Positions 43,092 to 52,704 of a DNA stretch of 64,000 nt are shown piece after piece. Within the stretch, counting starts at the first letter, position 1. The number at the start of each line of letters is the position of its first letter. Both the position numbers and the translations under genes were made by a program. This stretch comes from Niabella sp. (GTDB lineage: Bacteria > Bacteroidota > Bacteroidia > Chitinophagales > Chitinophagaceae). A model generated the notes under the pieces. That model worked only from the letters and a program-made list of their open reading frames with translations. It ran no database searches and was not told where the DNA came from. The stretch lies in assembly GCA_017744715.1 (NCBI GenBank), contig JAGIAT010000009.1:1-64000 (forward strand), written 5' to 3'.

Positions 43092-45446
43092 TTACCGGGT
43101 TTTTAATTCCAGGTTCATGAGCTGCTGGTTGCGGATAATGGTTATGGGAATATGCCCCTTCCAGTTGCTGGAGCTATATGCCTCCATAAGATCTTTCAGA
43201 TGCTTTATGGGTTTTCCGTCTGCACTCCGGATCACGTCTTTTTCCTGTAAGCCCGATAGGGCCAGCAGGCTTTTGTTGCCGGCAGCCATTACCACCACCC
43301 CTGTTTCATCGGGTAAACCATAGGCCGAACGGTCGCCCAGGCCTTCAACGGATTTTACCTTGCCGCCCAGGAAATCTGCTATTGCCATGGTTGCGCCTGT
43401 GCCGCCCGTGTTGATTGCAGGAATGGAAGGTTGCTGCGCCAGCTTTTTCAAAGCGGGACGCCGCACTCCGAAATCCATGGAAAAATTGACAAAGCCGATC
43501 TTTAACGCCGGTGATCCCGGCACTACGGTATAGTTGCCCTGCGCGGCATTCCGGAACAAGGGCTCGCCAAAACGGCTGTGGCGGTCTGTACCGTTGCTTT
43601 GTGCCAACTGCAGGGCCGTTGCATCCGGAAACAGGTTGGAATCTACAGCAAGCCCCCAGTATTTGATTTGTATGGGGAAGTATTTTTTCATTACAATATT
43701 ATGCCGGAACACATCGCCGCTGTTCCGGAACCATACATGCGGATGAAAGGAATTGTTCACCATAATATTATTTTCAACAACCCGGTAAAAGCCTTCTCTT
43801 AACTTAATGCCACCGTTCAGACATACGTTGTTATAAATATGATAATTGGAAGAACCATCATCCAGGTCAATATCCCATCCGTGGTCGCAGCGGAAACGGT
43901 TGTTGCGGATAACGGTTTGCGCGCGGGCATCCAGCAGAATCAGTTCCGGATACAGTGCCACGATGCTATCCATGTAGCGCCGGTTAGCTGCCCAGTACCG
44001 GTCTCTGCCCCAGGAGTTGAAGGCACCATGATCACCCGTTTCCAGTACGGTGTTAAATACATCATTGTGCTCCAGGAGATGCCCGCCAAAAGCGCCGTCG
44101 CCGATATTTAATCCGGCGCGCGGTGTATTGTAGATACTGTTATAACTTACCGTGATGGCAGCCGCCATTTCAATCTGTACACCGGTTGCCTGTTTTTCGA
44201 TCTGCCCTAGGTCGTGCAGCAGGTTATCGGTTACCACACATTGCTGCGGGTAATTCCTGCTAAGCGGCCCGGGTGTTCGATTGAGCTGCGCATAGGGTAC
44301 ATAATCTTCGTAGCGGAACGAAGGTGAACGCAGGGCTTTGGGATCACCAATAAAACTAACGGCATTAGCCCCGATCCATGAAATATGACAGCCGCTGATG
44401 GTATCCTGTTTATTATAGTTGCTGACCATAATGGCGTTGCCGCCAATACCCGTAAAATTGCAATTTTTAATCACACAGTTTTCCGTGCCGTCCATTAAAA
44501 CGGCGCCTCCCCGGTAAATCGTCCAGTCGCTGCGCACCAGGGGTTCGCGGGTTTCCATAAAGCTACGTTCGTTGTGCAAAAAGTTCAGGCCTTCCAGGCG
44601 CACATGGCGCAGGGGCTTTCCTGCAGTGCCTTTTAACACAATACTGTTCTTTAAAGCCGCTACTACAATGGAGGCCTCCGGCAACCGCAGGTCTTTGGCA
44701 GGATAATAATACAATTCATTTTTGGAGCGATCCAGGAACCATTCGCCGGGTGCATCCAGCTCTTCAAAAATATTTTCCACGAACCGGTACTGCGGATGCA
44801 TCGGCGCCGGCCGGTTATTCTGCCATCCGCCATCCAATTCCAGGCTGCCATCCGGTTTTAGCCCGGAGATGCGGTAATGAAAGCCGCCCCATTCATGGGC
44901 ATGCAGGGCATGTACATAACCGCCCGCAGGATCCTTCCACTGACGCACCTTTTCCTTACTGATGGCATCGGCGCTGGTTCCATGAAACACCCGTGCGGTG
45001 CTATCGTAATTGGGATAGCGGGCCAATACCTGCAAACGGTTGTCTACGTAGAGCTGCTCAAATACCAGTCCGGCCGGTACCGCAGCCTTATAAATCCCGT
45101 CCCGGTAAGGTTCCCAACGAAGCTGTAAAGGCCTTCCGGCGCTGATCGTTACCGGCTCATGATTATACCCGGTAATGGTAAGGGACGCCGCGCTGGATGT
45201 GGCAGCATCAATGATAACCGTTTCCTGAAGATAATAGGTACCGCTCCGCAGCAGGATTGTTGCGGTACCTTTTCCCGCGGCCGCTGCCGACAGCGCTTTT
45301 TGAAGCGTGCGGAACGGGGCTTGAAGTGTACCGGTACTCCGGTCGTTGCCGGTAGTGGCTACAAAGATCTTTGTTTGGGCAACGGCAGCCTGAAGCAGCC
45401 CCTGCAACATCAGCAGCAAAAGGACGGCGGTTCGTTTTTTTTGCAT
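43092..45446 (-). CDS. exported right-handed beta-helix protein with C-terminal PDZ-like domain
   Basis: 784 aa from the ATG at 45446 (MQKKRTAVLL; the 16-residue upstream extension is not a signal). Signal peptide 1-24 (AAVAQ). About 25-600 is a parallel beta-helix with the entry motif KIFVATTGNDRSTGTLQAPF and repeating rungs such as GTENCVIKNCNFTGIGGNAI and AITVSYNSIYNTPRAGL. This layout resembles GH141/GH120-type polysaccharide enzymes, but I cannot pick catalytic residues. About 690-784 reads like a PDZ domain (SAYGLPDETGVVVMAAG, GLQEKDVIRSADGKPIKHL). It sits 185 bases after the GH29 fucosidase on the same strand, so a role in fucosylated glycan use is plausible. Confidence 0.8.
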   Translation of the reverse strand: MQKKRTAVLLLLMLQGLLQAAVAQTKIFVATTGNDRSTGTLQAPFRTLQKALSAAAAGKGTATILLRSGTYYLQETVIIDAATSSAASLTITGYNHEPVTISAGRPLQLRWEPYRDGIYKAAVPAGLVFEQLYVDNRLQVLARYPNYDSTARVFHGTSADAISKEKVRQWKDPAGGYVHALHAHEWGGFHYRISGLKPDGSLELDGGWQNNRPAPMHPQYRFVENIFEELDAPGEWFLDRSKNELYYYPAKDLRLPEASIVVAALKNSIVLKGTAGKPLRHVRLEGLNFLHNERSFMETREPLVRSDWTIYRGGAVLMDGTENCVIKNCNFTGIGGNAIMVSNYNKQDTISGCHISWIGANAVSFIGDPKALRSPSFRYEDYVPYAQLNRTPGPLSRNYPQQCVVTDNLLHDLGQIEKQATGVQIEMAAAITVSYNSIYNTPRAGLNIGDGAFGGHLLEHNDVFNTVLETGDHGAFNSWGRDRYWAANRRYMDSIVALYPELILLDARAQTVIRNNRFRCDHGWDIDLDDGSSNYHIYNNVCLNGGIKLREGFYRVVENNIMVNNSFHPHVWFRNSGDVFRHNIVMKKYFPIQIKYWGLAVDSNLFPDATALQLAQSNGTDRHSRFGEPLFRNAAQGNYTVVPGSPALKIGFVNFSMDFGVRRPALKKLAQQPSIPAINTGGTGATMAIADFLGGKVKSVEGLGDRSAYGLPDETGVVVMAAGNKSLLALSGLQEKDVIRSADGKPIKHLKDLMEAYSSSNWKGHIPITIIRNQQLMNLELKTR

Positions 45447-45631
45447 ATAGTTCCCGGTTATTACGGGCTTTTGAGTTTTAAAAATGAAATACAATGCGCT
45501 CCAGAGAATCCGGTAGCCGGGTCACTGTTATGTTCCCGCAGATTAAAATACAGCACTGATTTTTGCGGGGTTGGTCCTCTATCTTCCACCGTTGGGAATA
45601 GCTACTTCTTTTGTTCTTTGTAACGGGCCTG

Positions 45632-47083
45632 TTACAGCACGTTCTTTAATTTTACAACCAACAACTCTCCCGGTAGTTCTCCGGGTTTGAATCCGGAGAG
45701 ATCTACCCAGCAGTCTTTACCTGCGTTTTTTACTTTTACTTCTTTATTATTAGCCAGCAGTACTGCCGTTGTGTTTGCTGGTACATTCAGATCTTTGATC
45801 CGCAGCTTGCTTTGATAATCGGGCAGCATGCAATACAGGTCGCGGCCTTTACGGGTAAAGAACAATTCAATATGCGCCGTATCCTTTTTAGGCTTTACGA
45901 GGGCTGCTGCACTATAGCCGGCCATATAGCTTTTGCCGCTTTTACCGGGAATGGTTCCGGCGCTCCATTGTACGGGCCGGGTATATGCCCGGGTACCGTA
46001 GATCGCATCTCCGTTTACCTTTAACCAGTTCCCTATGGCGGTGAGCCGCTGCTGCATGATCACGGGTATTCTTCCGTCTGCTGTTGGTCCGATATCCAGC
46101 AACAGGTTCCCGCCCCTGGAAACAATATCTAACAGCATCAGGATCAGTTCGCGTTCGGTTTTATAATCTGTTAGTTTTTCGTTGCGGTTATACCCGTAGG
46201 AATGACCAATGCCCTGGCTTTCTTCCCATACCCGGCTGGCATCCATACCGCCGCCATATTCGGAAGTGGTGTAGGTTGCTCCGGTGTTGTGCTCGCGGGT
46301 ATTGCTTCCCCAACGGTCGTTCACCACCACCTCCTTTGCAACCGGCGAATCGTTAAACAACCACGCCAGGAGCTCCGGGCTATGCCAGGCGGTATCCGGC
46401 AGATCCCATTCGCCATCGGCAAAAATGAGCGAGGGCTTATATTTATTTACAAGATCTTTTAACTGTGGCAGCATATGTTCGGTTACATACCGCTTGCGAT
46501 CTTTCAGCCAAACGGGGTTATACCATTCATACAAGGAATAATAGTAGCCCATTTTTAGTCCTGCCGCCTTTACTGCTCCGGTAAGGTCACCCAGCAGGTC
46601 GCGCTGTGGCGTTCCGGTTACGGCATTCCAGGGCCGGCCCCAGCTGCGGTCGGCCTCCGCACTGTTCCACAGGCAATATCCTTCGTGATGCTTGGACGTA
46701 AGCACTACATAACGGGCGCCTGACGCCTTGAACACATCGGCCCATTGCGCGGGATCAAACAGCTCTGCCTTAAACAGGGGTTCAAAACGGGGGTACTCAA
46801 AACCTGCCCCATAATTTTTGTTATGAAAGGGCATAAAATTCTTGTTTTTTTCGGCCAGCCGGTACCAGTACCATTCTGCATAACTTTCACCACTGTTGGG
46901 GATCACGGGTGCATAGGCCGGCACGGCATACAGCCCCCAATGGATAAAGATGCCAAATTTGTCTTGTCCGAACCACTCCGGTATCTTACGGGTATTGAGT
47001 GAAGCCCAGTTCGGTTGATATTTTTGAGCGGCAACCGTGCAGCTCACCAGGAGCAGGCAAAAGAGCAGGTACTTTTTTTTCAC
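45632..47083 (-). CDS. alpha-L-fucosidase, GH29
   Basis: 483 aa, retaining alpha-L-fucosidase. The N-terminus has either an SPII signal with Cys15 (LLVSC) or SPI cleavage after VAAQ; the catalytic TIM barrel begins with the hallmark WFGQDKFGIFIHWGLYAVPAY (residues about 37-57). The conserved HHEGYCLW motif is at about 132-139, and the nucleophile Asp is D223 in IFADGEWD. The general acid/base cannot be fixed by eye. A C-terminal beta-sandwich covers about 360-483. The start is GTG at 47081-47083. It lies 83 bases downstream of an AraC gene on the same strand. Confidence 0.93.
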   Translation of the reverse strand: MKKKYLLFCLLLVSCTVAAQKYQPNWASLNTRKIPEWFGQDKFGIFIHWGLYAVPAYAPVIPNSGESYAEWYWYRLAEKNKNFMPFHNKNYGAGFEYPRFEPLFKAELFDPAQWADVFKASGARYVVLTSKHHEGYCLWNSAEADRSWGRPWNAVTGTPQRDLLGDLTGAVKAAGLKMGYYYSLYEWYNPVWLKDRKRYVTEHMLPQLKDLVNKYKPSLIFADGEWDLPDTAWHSPELLAWLFNDSPVAKEVVVNDRWGSNTREHNTGATYTTSEYGGGMDASRVWEESQGIGHSYGYNRNEKLTDYKTERELILMLLDIVSRGGNLLLDIGPTADGRIPVIMQQRLTAIGNWLKVNGDAIYGTRAYTRPVQWSAGTIPGKSGKSYMAGYSAAALVKPKKDTAHIELFFTRKGRDLYCMLPDYQSKLRIKDLNVPANTTAVLLANNKEVKVKNAGKDCWVDLSGFKPGELPGELLVVKLKNVL

Positions 47084-47165
47084 GTCGTTTTGAATTTTTA
47101 TGTTAAGATGTATTCGAAAGATCGTCGTCTTTGTATGCTACAGGGCACTGCACGTATTGCGGTAT

Positions 47166-48026
47166 TTAAACCGTTTGTCCGTCCTGGATCCATTTACGGT
47201 AACCGGCAGGCGTTGTATGCTGGATTTGTTTAAAAAATTTATGAAAATTAGCTGTTGTATTGTATCCGCATTCATAACAGATCGCCGAGATGGAATGCGT
47301 TTCATCCTGCAGCAATTCACAGGCATAGCCGATCCTCAGTTCGTTTAAAAACCGGGTAAAGGGTTTATTGGTGCGGCTTTTAAAAAAACGGCAGAATGAA
47401 TTTGTGGTCATATGGCAGAGGTCCGCAACTTCTTTTAACGGAATATCTCTTTTAAAATTCTTTAACAGGTGCTGATAAACGGTAAAAATGCGGCCTGCAT
47501 CTTTTTCGTCATGCCGGTTATTGTACAACACAGTGGCCAGGGCACTGAACTCTCCTGAAGCGGTAAGCAGATCGATCACCTTCAGAAAGCCGATGATCTT
47601 TGCAATGCCTTCCGCTTCCGTAATTTTTGATAACAGCTTTACCGCCTTTTTACGGGTTTCGCCGTGAAAAAGCATGCCTCTTCTCGATTTCTGGATCATC
47701 TGCTTAAACCGGTCCAGCGTGGCCGTTTCGTCGGTAAGATGGGAAAGAAAATCCGGATCGAAATAAATAGTGGTCGATTTTACAAAATCCAGCTCCGCAT
47801 CGCTTCTCCAGATATGCGGCAGGTTGGGAGCCATCAGCACCAGGTCGTTCTTTTTAAAGTTGGAAACCGAATCACCTACGATCCGCGTTCCGAATCCTTC
47901 CTCCACCCATACCAGCTCGCATAGATGATGAAAATGAAAAGGACCGTCAAACCGCGATTTAACCGTTTTTTTCACCTGGATCTTCCCGGCCTTTGAAAAT
48001 ATAATATCAACAAACTGTGGCTTCAC
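47166..48026 (-). CDS. AraC family transcriptional regulator with cupin sensor
   Basis: 286 aa. N-terminal cupin-like arabinose-binding fold (about 20-110) with FHFHHLCELVWVEEG and a DLVLMAPNLPHIW strand; C-terminal AraC DNA-binding domain (about 185-280) with IPLKEVADLCHMTTNSFCRFFKSRTNK-type HTH1 and SISAICYECGYNTTANFHKFFK-type HTH2. The start is GTG at 48024-48026, forced by an in-frame TGA a few codons upstream and no ATG between. It is upstream of the fucosidase on the same strand, so it is the probable regulator of the fucosidase and beta-helix genes. Ligand unknown. Confidence 0.88.
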   Translation of the reverse strand: MKPQFVDIIFSKAGKIQVKKTVKSRFDGPFHFHHLCELVWVEEGFGTRIVGDSVSNFKKNDLVLMAPNLPHIWRSDAELDFVKSTTIYFDPDFLSHLTDETATLDRFKQMIQKSRRGMLFHGETRKKAVKLLSKITEAEGIAKIIGFLKVIDLLTASGEFSALATVLYNNRHDEKDAGRIFTVYQHLLKNFKRDIPLKEVADLCHMTTNSFCRFFKSRTNKPFTRFLNELRIGYACELLQDETHSISAICYECGYNTTANFHKFFKQIQHTTPAGYRKWIQDGQTV

Positions 48027-48345
48027 GTTTCCGACAAATGATCAACTGTTAATCTGCAAGCTGTAAAAATATCGGGGTAACATCCGGATTGCAACCGTTT
48101 TGCCGGCACATACTGCCTTTCCCGAAGTACCCATTTTTACAAAATTCGCTTTATCAAAAGTAGGTGTTCAATGCATTTCCGCCATCGTTTTTCTTATCCG
48201 GTATATAAACTATTTTACCCTGATTCATCAAATGCATTACCCCAAAAACAGTAACCGGTAAATAAAAAACGGTGAAACCGGGGGAATCCGCGACTGTTGC
48301 TTATCTTTCGGCCGGAAACCATCCGATCATCAAAATTAATGTAAT
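48027..48345. other. intergenic region between divergent AraC and lipoprotein genes
   Basis: 319 bases, AT-rich, without a gene. A candidate -7 box TATCTTTC (48302-48309, one mismatch) lies 36 bases before the lipoprotein ATG. No repeat or operator-like dyad stands out. Confidence 0.4.
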
Positions 48346-48834
48346 ATGAAAAAGATCATCTGCTCCGTTGCCGTGCTGGCTGTGCTTGTTTTTGGTGCCT
48401 GCAACAGCACGGAATCTGCCAAAACCGAAACAGCCGCTGAAAATAAAGCGCTTCCGGACGGTGCAGCGATCCCTTTTACCCAGGCAACACATTATTTTGT
48501 GCGCAACGATTTTAAGGATGGCCAGCTGGAAGATCCCCGGATTACCACGAAAGCCGGCTTTGATGCTATTTTTGGAACCGCCGCCACAATGGGGCGCGAT
48601 GGCCAGCCCACCCCTATCGATTTTACGAAACAGGATGTGATCGCCGTGATCGATTCGGTATCGGACGATGCTGTTTCGTTTGAAAATCCTACCCTTCAAA
48701 AGGACGGCGACTACCTGGCCTTGTCGTACGATAAAACCAAAGGCGCCAAACAATCGTTCAGCACACGTCCTTTTCTATTGCTGATCATCGATAAAAAATA
48801 TAAACAAACGGTTATTCCTGTGATAAAGAAATAA
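48346..48834 (+). CDS. hypothetical lipoprotein
   Basis: 162 aa. SPII signal ends in VLVFGAC with Cys19 as probable lipidation site. The mature part has a protease-inhibitor-like or small beta-sandwich layout (FTQATHYFVRNDFKDGQLED; DGDYLALSYDK; SFSTRPFLLLIIDKKYKQTVIPV), but I recognise no family. Single gene, convergent with GH2. Function unknown. Confidence 0.75.
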   Translation: MKKIICSVAVLAVLVFGACNSTESAKTETAAENKALPDGAAIPFTQATHYFVRNDFKDGQLEDPRITTKAGFDAIFGTAATMGRDGQPTPIDFTKQDVIAVIDSVSDDAVSFENPTLQKDGDYLALSYDKTKGAKQSFSTRPFLLLIIDKKYKQTVIPVIKK

Positions 48835-48865
48835 CCGTTCGCTATGCTTTTATTTAAGTTGAGGG

Positions 48866-50725
48866 TTACTGGGATACCAGCCCTTTATTGTATAGCTGCT
48901 GATGCAGCCGGAACATTTTATCCTTAGAGAATTTCAGCACTTTGCGGTCGTAAGTATACAGCCCGTTCGTTTCTACTTCCACATCGGTGGTTTGTGTATA
49001 AACAGCTGCAGAAAGGCCTCTTTTTATAAGGTCGGGCATCCGGTTAATGAATTCCTCGTACTTATTGTAAAGCTCCGTCTGGTTTTTAAAACTCTGGTAG
49101 CCCCAATTGCCGCTCGAAACCCAGGTATGCCCTTCTACCGGTAACCCCAGTCCGCCAAATTCACCCAGCACCAGGATCTGTTTATCGCCATAGATATCCG
49201 GATCCGGCATCATGGGCGCGGGATAACGATGCAGGTCCATAATGTGACCAGGCAGCCCCTTGATATAGTTTCCTCCGCTGGCAGCATTTACCAGCCTCGA
49301 AGGGTCGTAGGCTACCGTCCAGTCAACAATTTCTTTTGTTTTAAACTGGCCCCAGGCTTCATTAAACGGAACCCAGCAAACGATACTGGGATAGTTGTGC
49401 AAATGATCCATAATGGCTTTCCATTCTTTTTTATGAATGGCTTCCGAACCGGGCGTCCGTGTCTTATCCAGGGGAAGGCCCGAAATAAATCCCGGATACT
49501 GATCCCAAACGTTCCCGCCTCTGTCGCCGCTGGGCATATCCTGCCAAACCAATATTCCCAGCTGATCGCAGTACTGATACCAGCGCGCCGGTTCTACTTT
49601 TATATGTTTCCGGATCATATTAAAACCCAGCGCCTTGGTTTGCTCCACATCAAATTTCAGTGCATCATCCGTGGGCGCGGTATACAATCCATCCGGCCAC
49701 CATCCCTGATCGAGCGGTCCGTATTGAAAAAGGAACTGGTTGTTGAGCATCATCCGCTGAATGCCGTTTGCATCTTTAGTCATGGATATCTTACGCATAC
49801 CAAAATAAGAAGCCACTTCATCCACGTTCTTTCCCTTCCGTTTTACCGCCACTTTCAGATCGTACAAAAAAGGCGTTTGAGGCGACCATAACTTAGCATC
49901 CGGAATACGAAGTAAGATATTTTGACCGTCGGCGGAAGTTTGCGCGGCCACCTGTTTTGCTCCATCCCAGGCTGACACATGGATTTCATCACCAGGTTGA
50001 AGACCGGCGGTATTTACCGAAACCTGCAATTGCTGCTGGTCGATGTCCGGGGTTTGTTTGGTAGATACGATATAGGTTTCCGGTACATTTTCGAGCCATA
50101 CGGTCTGCCAGATACCGGTAACCGGTGTATACCAGATCCCGTGCGGGTTTTTCACCTGTTTCCCTGCCGGTTGGGGTCCGTCATCCGTGGGATCCCATAC
50201 CCGTACGGCAACCGACTGCCGGGTACCCTTTTTAACGGCGGCTGTTATATCAATGGAAAAGGGATCATATCCTCCTTCGTGCTCGCCCACCTTGGTACCG
50301 TTCACATAGATCTGCGCCGCCCAGTCTACTGCACCAAAATGCAGGAACAGTTTGCCTTTACGCATGGAAGCGGGCACCTCAATCACCCGGTTATACCACA
50401 ATATACTATCTTTCCCTACGGTTTTTCCAACACCGCTTAACGCCGATTCGATCGCATAAGGCACCAGGATATTTCCCTGGTATTGGCCGGGGATGGCGTC
50501 TCCCCCACCTTTGGGTAGCACCGTATACTGCCACAGTCCGTTTAAATTTTTCCAGTTATGATTACGTACCAGCTGGGGACGCGGATATTCCGGCAAAGGG
50601 GTTACTGCGTTTACCTTTTCGGCCCAGGGCGTTGTAATTTTTCCGTTAACCGGTTTCCATTGGGCATTGAGGCCGGTTGTGCCCATTGCGGCAGCAAACA
50701 GCAGACAGAGAATTTTCTTTTTCAC
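48866..50725 (-). CDS. glycoside hydrolase family 2 protein (beta-galactosidase/glucuronidase type)
   Basis: 619 aa with signal peptide (1-22, ending GLNAQ). Order: sugar-binding beta-sandwich (about 40-210; VDWAAQIYVNGTKVGEHEGGYDPF), Ig-like middle domain (about 215-315) and TIM barrel (about 320-610). The acid/base Glu is in CWVPFNEAWGQF and the nucleophile Glu in ILVLGEFGGLGLP. GH2 members act on beta-galactosides, beta-glucuronides or beta-mannosides; the substrate cannot be told from this. The start is GTG at 50723-50725, fixed by the signal peptide. Neighbourhood with fucosidase and GH109-like genes supports glycan breakdown. Confidence 0.9.
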   Translation of the reverse strand: MKKKILCLLFAAAMGTTGLNAQWKPVNGKITTPWAEKVNAVTPLPEYPRPQLVRNHNWKNLNGLWQYTVLPKGGGDAIPGQYQGNILVPYAIESALSGVGKTVGKDSILWYNRVIEVPASMRKGKLFLHFGAVDWAAQIYVNGTKVGEHEGGYDPFSIDITAAVKKGTRQSVAVRVWDPTDDGPQPAGKQVKNPHGIWYTPVTGIWQTVWLENVPETYIVSTKQTPDIDQQQLQVSVNTAGLQPGDEIHVSAWDGAKQVAAQTSADGQNILLRIPDAKLWSPQTPFLYDLKVAVKRKGKNVDEVASYFGMRKISMTKDANGIQRMMLNNQFLFQYGPLDQGWWPDGLYTAPTDDALKFDVEQTKALGFNMIRKHIKVEPARWYQYCDQLGILVWQDMPSGDRGGNVWDQYPGFISGLPLDKTRTPGSEAIHKKEWKAIMDHLHNYPSIVCWVPFNEAWGQFKTKEIVDWTVAYDPSRLVNAASGGNYIKGLPGHIMDLHRYPAPMMPDPDIYGDKQILVLGEFGGLGLPVEGHTWVSSGNWGYQSFKNQTELYNKYEEFINRMPDLIKRGLSAAVYTQTTDVEVETNGLYTYDRKVLKFSKDKMFRLHQQLYNKGLVSQ

Positions 50726-50906
50726 TTGATTGTTGGTAATTGTTTAAATTTATCGTTAATGCAGGTTATACGGCTTATCGTATTTCGGCAAATCAATTCT
50801 TTCAAAAATACGACTCCGGAAGTAAAAAAACAACCCCTGGAGCCTGCATGGTAAAACGGCGGCTCTCAGAACAAGCACAGGTATCTGTAATAACCACTAA
50901 CCGGAT

Positions 50907-51200
50907 CTAATGCAGGGTGAACCATTTAAAGACCTCCCTGGTGATCAGCGGAACATTAACCGCAAGATCATCAAGCGTACAATACCGTATCGCCTTCACC
51001 ATTCTTGAGTTATTGTGCAGGCAAACCAGGCACATTCTTAATACATATGCGCTATCTGCTATATCCGGGATTATACCGTTCAGTGAATTAAAAACGGTTT
51101 CAGCACGCTCTTTATCGCGGCCAATAAAAAAGTGGCAATAGGATATATACCCGTCGGGGGTTTTCATATCAACCACAATATAAAATGCAGTCTTATCCAT
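50907..51200 (-). CDS. small conserved-looking hypothetical protein
   Basis: 97 aa with no signal or membrane helix. Sequence features: a first strand AFYIVVDMKTPDGYISYCHFF, then FIGRDKERAETVFNSLNG (amphipathic helix), and a C-terminal TLDDLAVNVPLITREVFKWF. I associate this arrangement (strand, FxGxDxxxAxxxFxxLxG helix, ITREVFK tail) with a small uncharacterised Bacteroidota family. Function unknown. It lies about 180 bases upstream of the GH2 gene on the same strand. Confidence 0.6.
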   Translation of the reverse strand: MDKTAFYIVVDMKTPDGYISYCHFFIGRDKERAETVFNSLNGIIPDIADSAYVLRMCLVCLHNNSRMVKAIRYCTLDDLAVNVPLITREVFKWFTLH

Positions 51201-51587
51201 AGCTCAACACAGTCGTATTTGTATTTTCTACATAACAAACAGATCATCGCCAGGCGGCTCAAACATAACCGGAATATTTTGCCCGGGCCGGCCAATAAGG
51301 CGGTTGCCGTTGATGGCCTTTTTGTTCGCGGTTGCGGATACGGGCTCTGTTAAATGCACGAATCCATGCATCTGATAAGCGAACGCTTTTGGCCAGCCCC
51401 GGCGCAAAATAAACTTAAGGCAGCGCAACCAGAACACCACAGAACCGGTAAGCATTCACCTTTTCCCATGTATTTTTTATATCCGAAACAGACCTGCATC
51501 TGTAAACCGGCGCTTTTAGCTCCGGGATCAGGTGATCCGGAACCTTGGGCAGGCGAATCCATATGGTTAAGGCTGCCTGCTCCGGGC
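51201..51587. other. region with no confident gene
   Basis: 387 bases. Several overlapping frames of 70-90 codons exist on both strands (for example 51228-51455 and 51415-51645 on minus, 51354-51626 on plus), but none has a recognisable domain, signal or preferred codon use, and they contradict one another. I call none. Confidence 0.4.
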
Positions 51588-51815
51588 TCAGGCCGGCATA
51601 CATTCGGGCATATCTGCCGGATGTAAACGATCGGTTACGATACAATACTTTTTACCGTTGATTTCTTCCATATGCCAAACCCATTCTTTAATGTTAAAGG
51701 AGGCCGTTAAGGAAGGAAGATACTGAATGGCGTCCCCGGTAAACGTTACCGGTAAAAAATGGCGCGAATCTTTGTCAAAAAAGCCAACATTGTTTTCTTT
51801 CATTACAGGTCTCAT
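51588..51815 (-). CDS. possible small hypothetical protein
   Basis: 75 aa (MRPVMKENNVGFF...). Polar with two predicted strands (LPVTFTGDAIQYLPS; EWVWHMEEINGKKYCIVTDRL). Starts with two in-frame ATGs (51815 and 51803). No family recognised. It is called only because the composition is protein-like and other frames at this position are worse. Confidence 0.35.
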   Translation of the reverse strand: MRPVMKENNVGFFDKDSRHFLPVTFTGDAIQYLPSLTASFNIKEWVWHMEEINGKKYCIVTDRLHPADMPECMPA

Positions 51816-51979
51816 ACGATTACATTATTTAAACACTAAAAAAATTCACGTTTAAATACAGTACCGCATCTTATTCGTACTGGGTGTTTTCACGGTCTGG
51901 TATTTAACAACTACGTTTGATATACTAAACAACCGGCACATAAAAAGGTTTAATGATTTGCTCGGGCCTTGATGGCTTT

Positions 51980-52519
51980 TTAAGCTTGCTGCGTCCAGGT
52001 TAGTTTGGAAACCGGAAATCCAAGATCGCCGGCAATACGCAGGTAGCGTTCTTTTACAGCAGCCGGCATGGTTTTTTGCCGCGAGAGCAGCCAAAGGTAC
52101 TCCCTGCTTTTACCGCAAACAAGGGCATACTGGTAATCCGGGTCAATGGCAATGATGTTATACCCGGCATAGAAAGGGCCAAAGAACGATACGCCAAGAC
52201 GCCCCGTTTGCTCGTCTGCTATAAATTTTGCCTTACCGGTGGATTGTTTCCATTTATAGTTGCGGTAATCAAAGCCGCGGTTGATGACCTGTATACCGCC
52301 ATCTTCCCGGGCGGTGTACCTTGCAGATACCTGGCTCAGGTGCTTTTCAAAATAAAAATCAAAACGGGCTATTTCATACCAGCGTCCCAGGTACCGGTTT
52401 TTATCAAACCCTGTTATCGCTTTAACACCCCTGGGTATGGTACGTTGTTTTATAACTGCAGTAATCGCTGCACCAAGGGCCACCAGTACCAGTCCTTTCA
52501 CAAGTTGTTTTTTTTGCAT
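51980..52519 (-). CDS. lipocalin family protein (Blc-like)
   Basis: 179 aa, ligand-binding lipocalin of the bacterial Blc type, thought to carry fatty acids or lysophospholipids at the envelope. The family signature GxW is G45-R-W-Y-E-I-A-R52 in YLGRWYEIARFDF, followed by alternating barrel strands (SQVSARYTAR, GIQVINRGFDYRN, KAKFIADEQTGRLGVSFF, YNIIAIDPDYQYALVCG) and the late motif SREYLWLLSRQ. Instead of a lipobox there is an uncleaved hydrophobic N-terminus (LVKGLVLVALGAAITAV, 6-22), so it may be membrane-anchored. Single gene; a strong hairpin lies on its upstream side at 52653. Confidence 0.9.
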   Translation of the reverse strand: MQKKQLVKGLVLVALGAAITAVIKQRTIPRGVKAITGFDKNRYLGRWYEIARFDFYFEKHLSQVSARYTAREDGGIQVINRGFDYRNYKWKQSTGKAKFIADEQTGRLGVSFFGPFYAGYNIIAIDPDYQYALVCGKSREYLWLLSRQKTMPAAVKERYLRIAGDLGFPVSKLTWTQQA

Positions 52520-52652
52520 AACGGTTGTTTTAATGATTGCGGAACAGTTATTAAAAAGGGGTTACTGCATTTATCTCAAAAGTTATGCCCGGAATATATG
52601 CTAAAACGGGCCGGTTGTAAAAAATGCCGGGGAAGGCGGACGTACCATAAAG

Positions 52653-52683
52653 AAACGCTCCTCAACCGGTGAGGAGCGTTTTT
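52653..52683. terminator. strong bidirectional hairpin after the GH109-like gene
   Basis: AAACGCTCCTC (52653-52663) pairs perfectly with GAGGAGCGTTT (52671-52681) around a seven-base loop AACCGGT. On minus it is followed by CTTT and lies just past the stop of the gene at 52705. On plus it is followed by TTAAAA. Confidence 0.75.
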
Positions 52684-52704
52684 AAAACAGAACCGGTATA
52701 CCGG

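Noticed and set aside
45619..45634. GTAAC-GGGCCT-GTTAC as a terminator
   Set aside because: Five-base stem without a T-run on either side, overlapping the end of the fucosidase gene.
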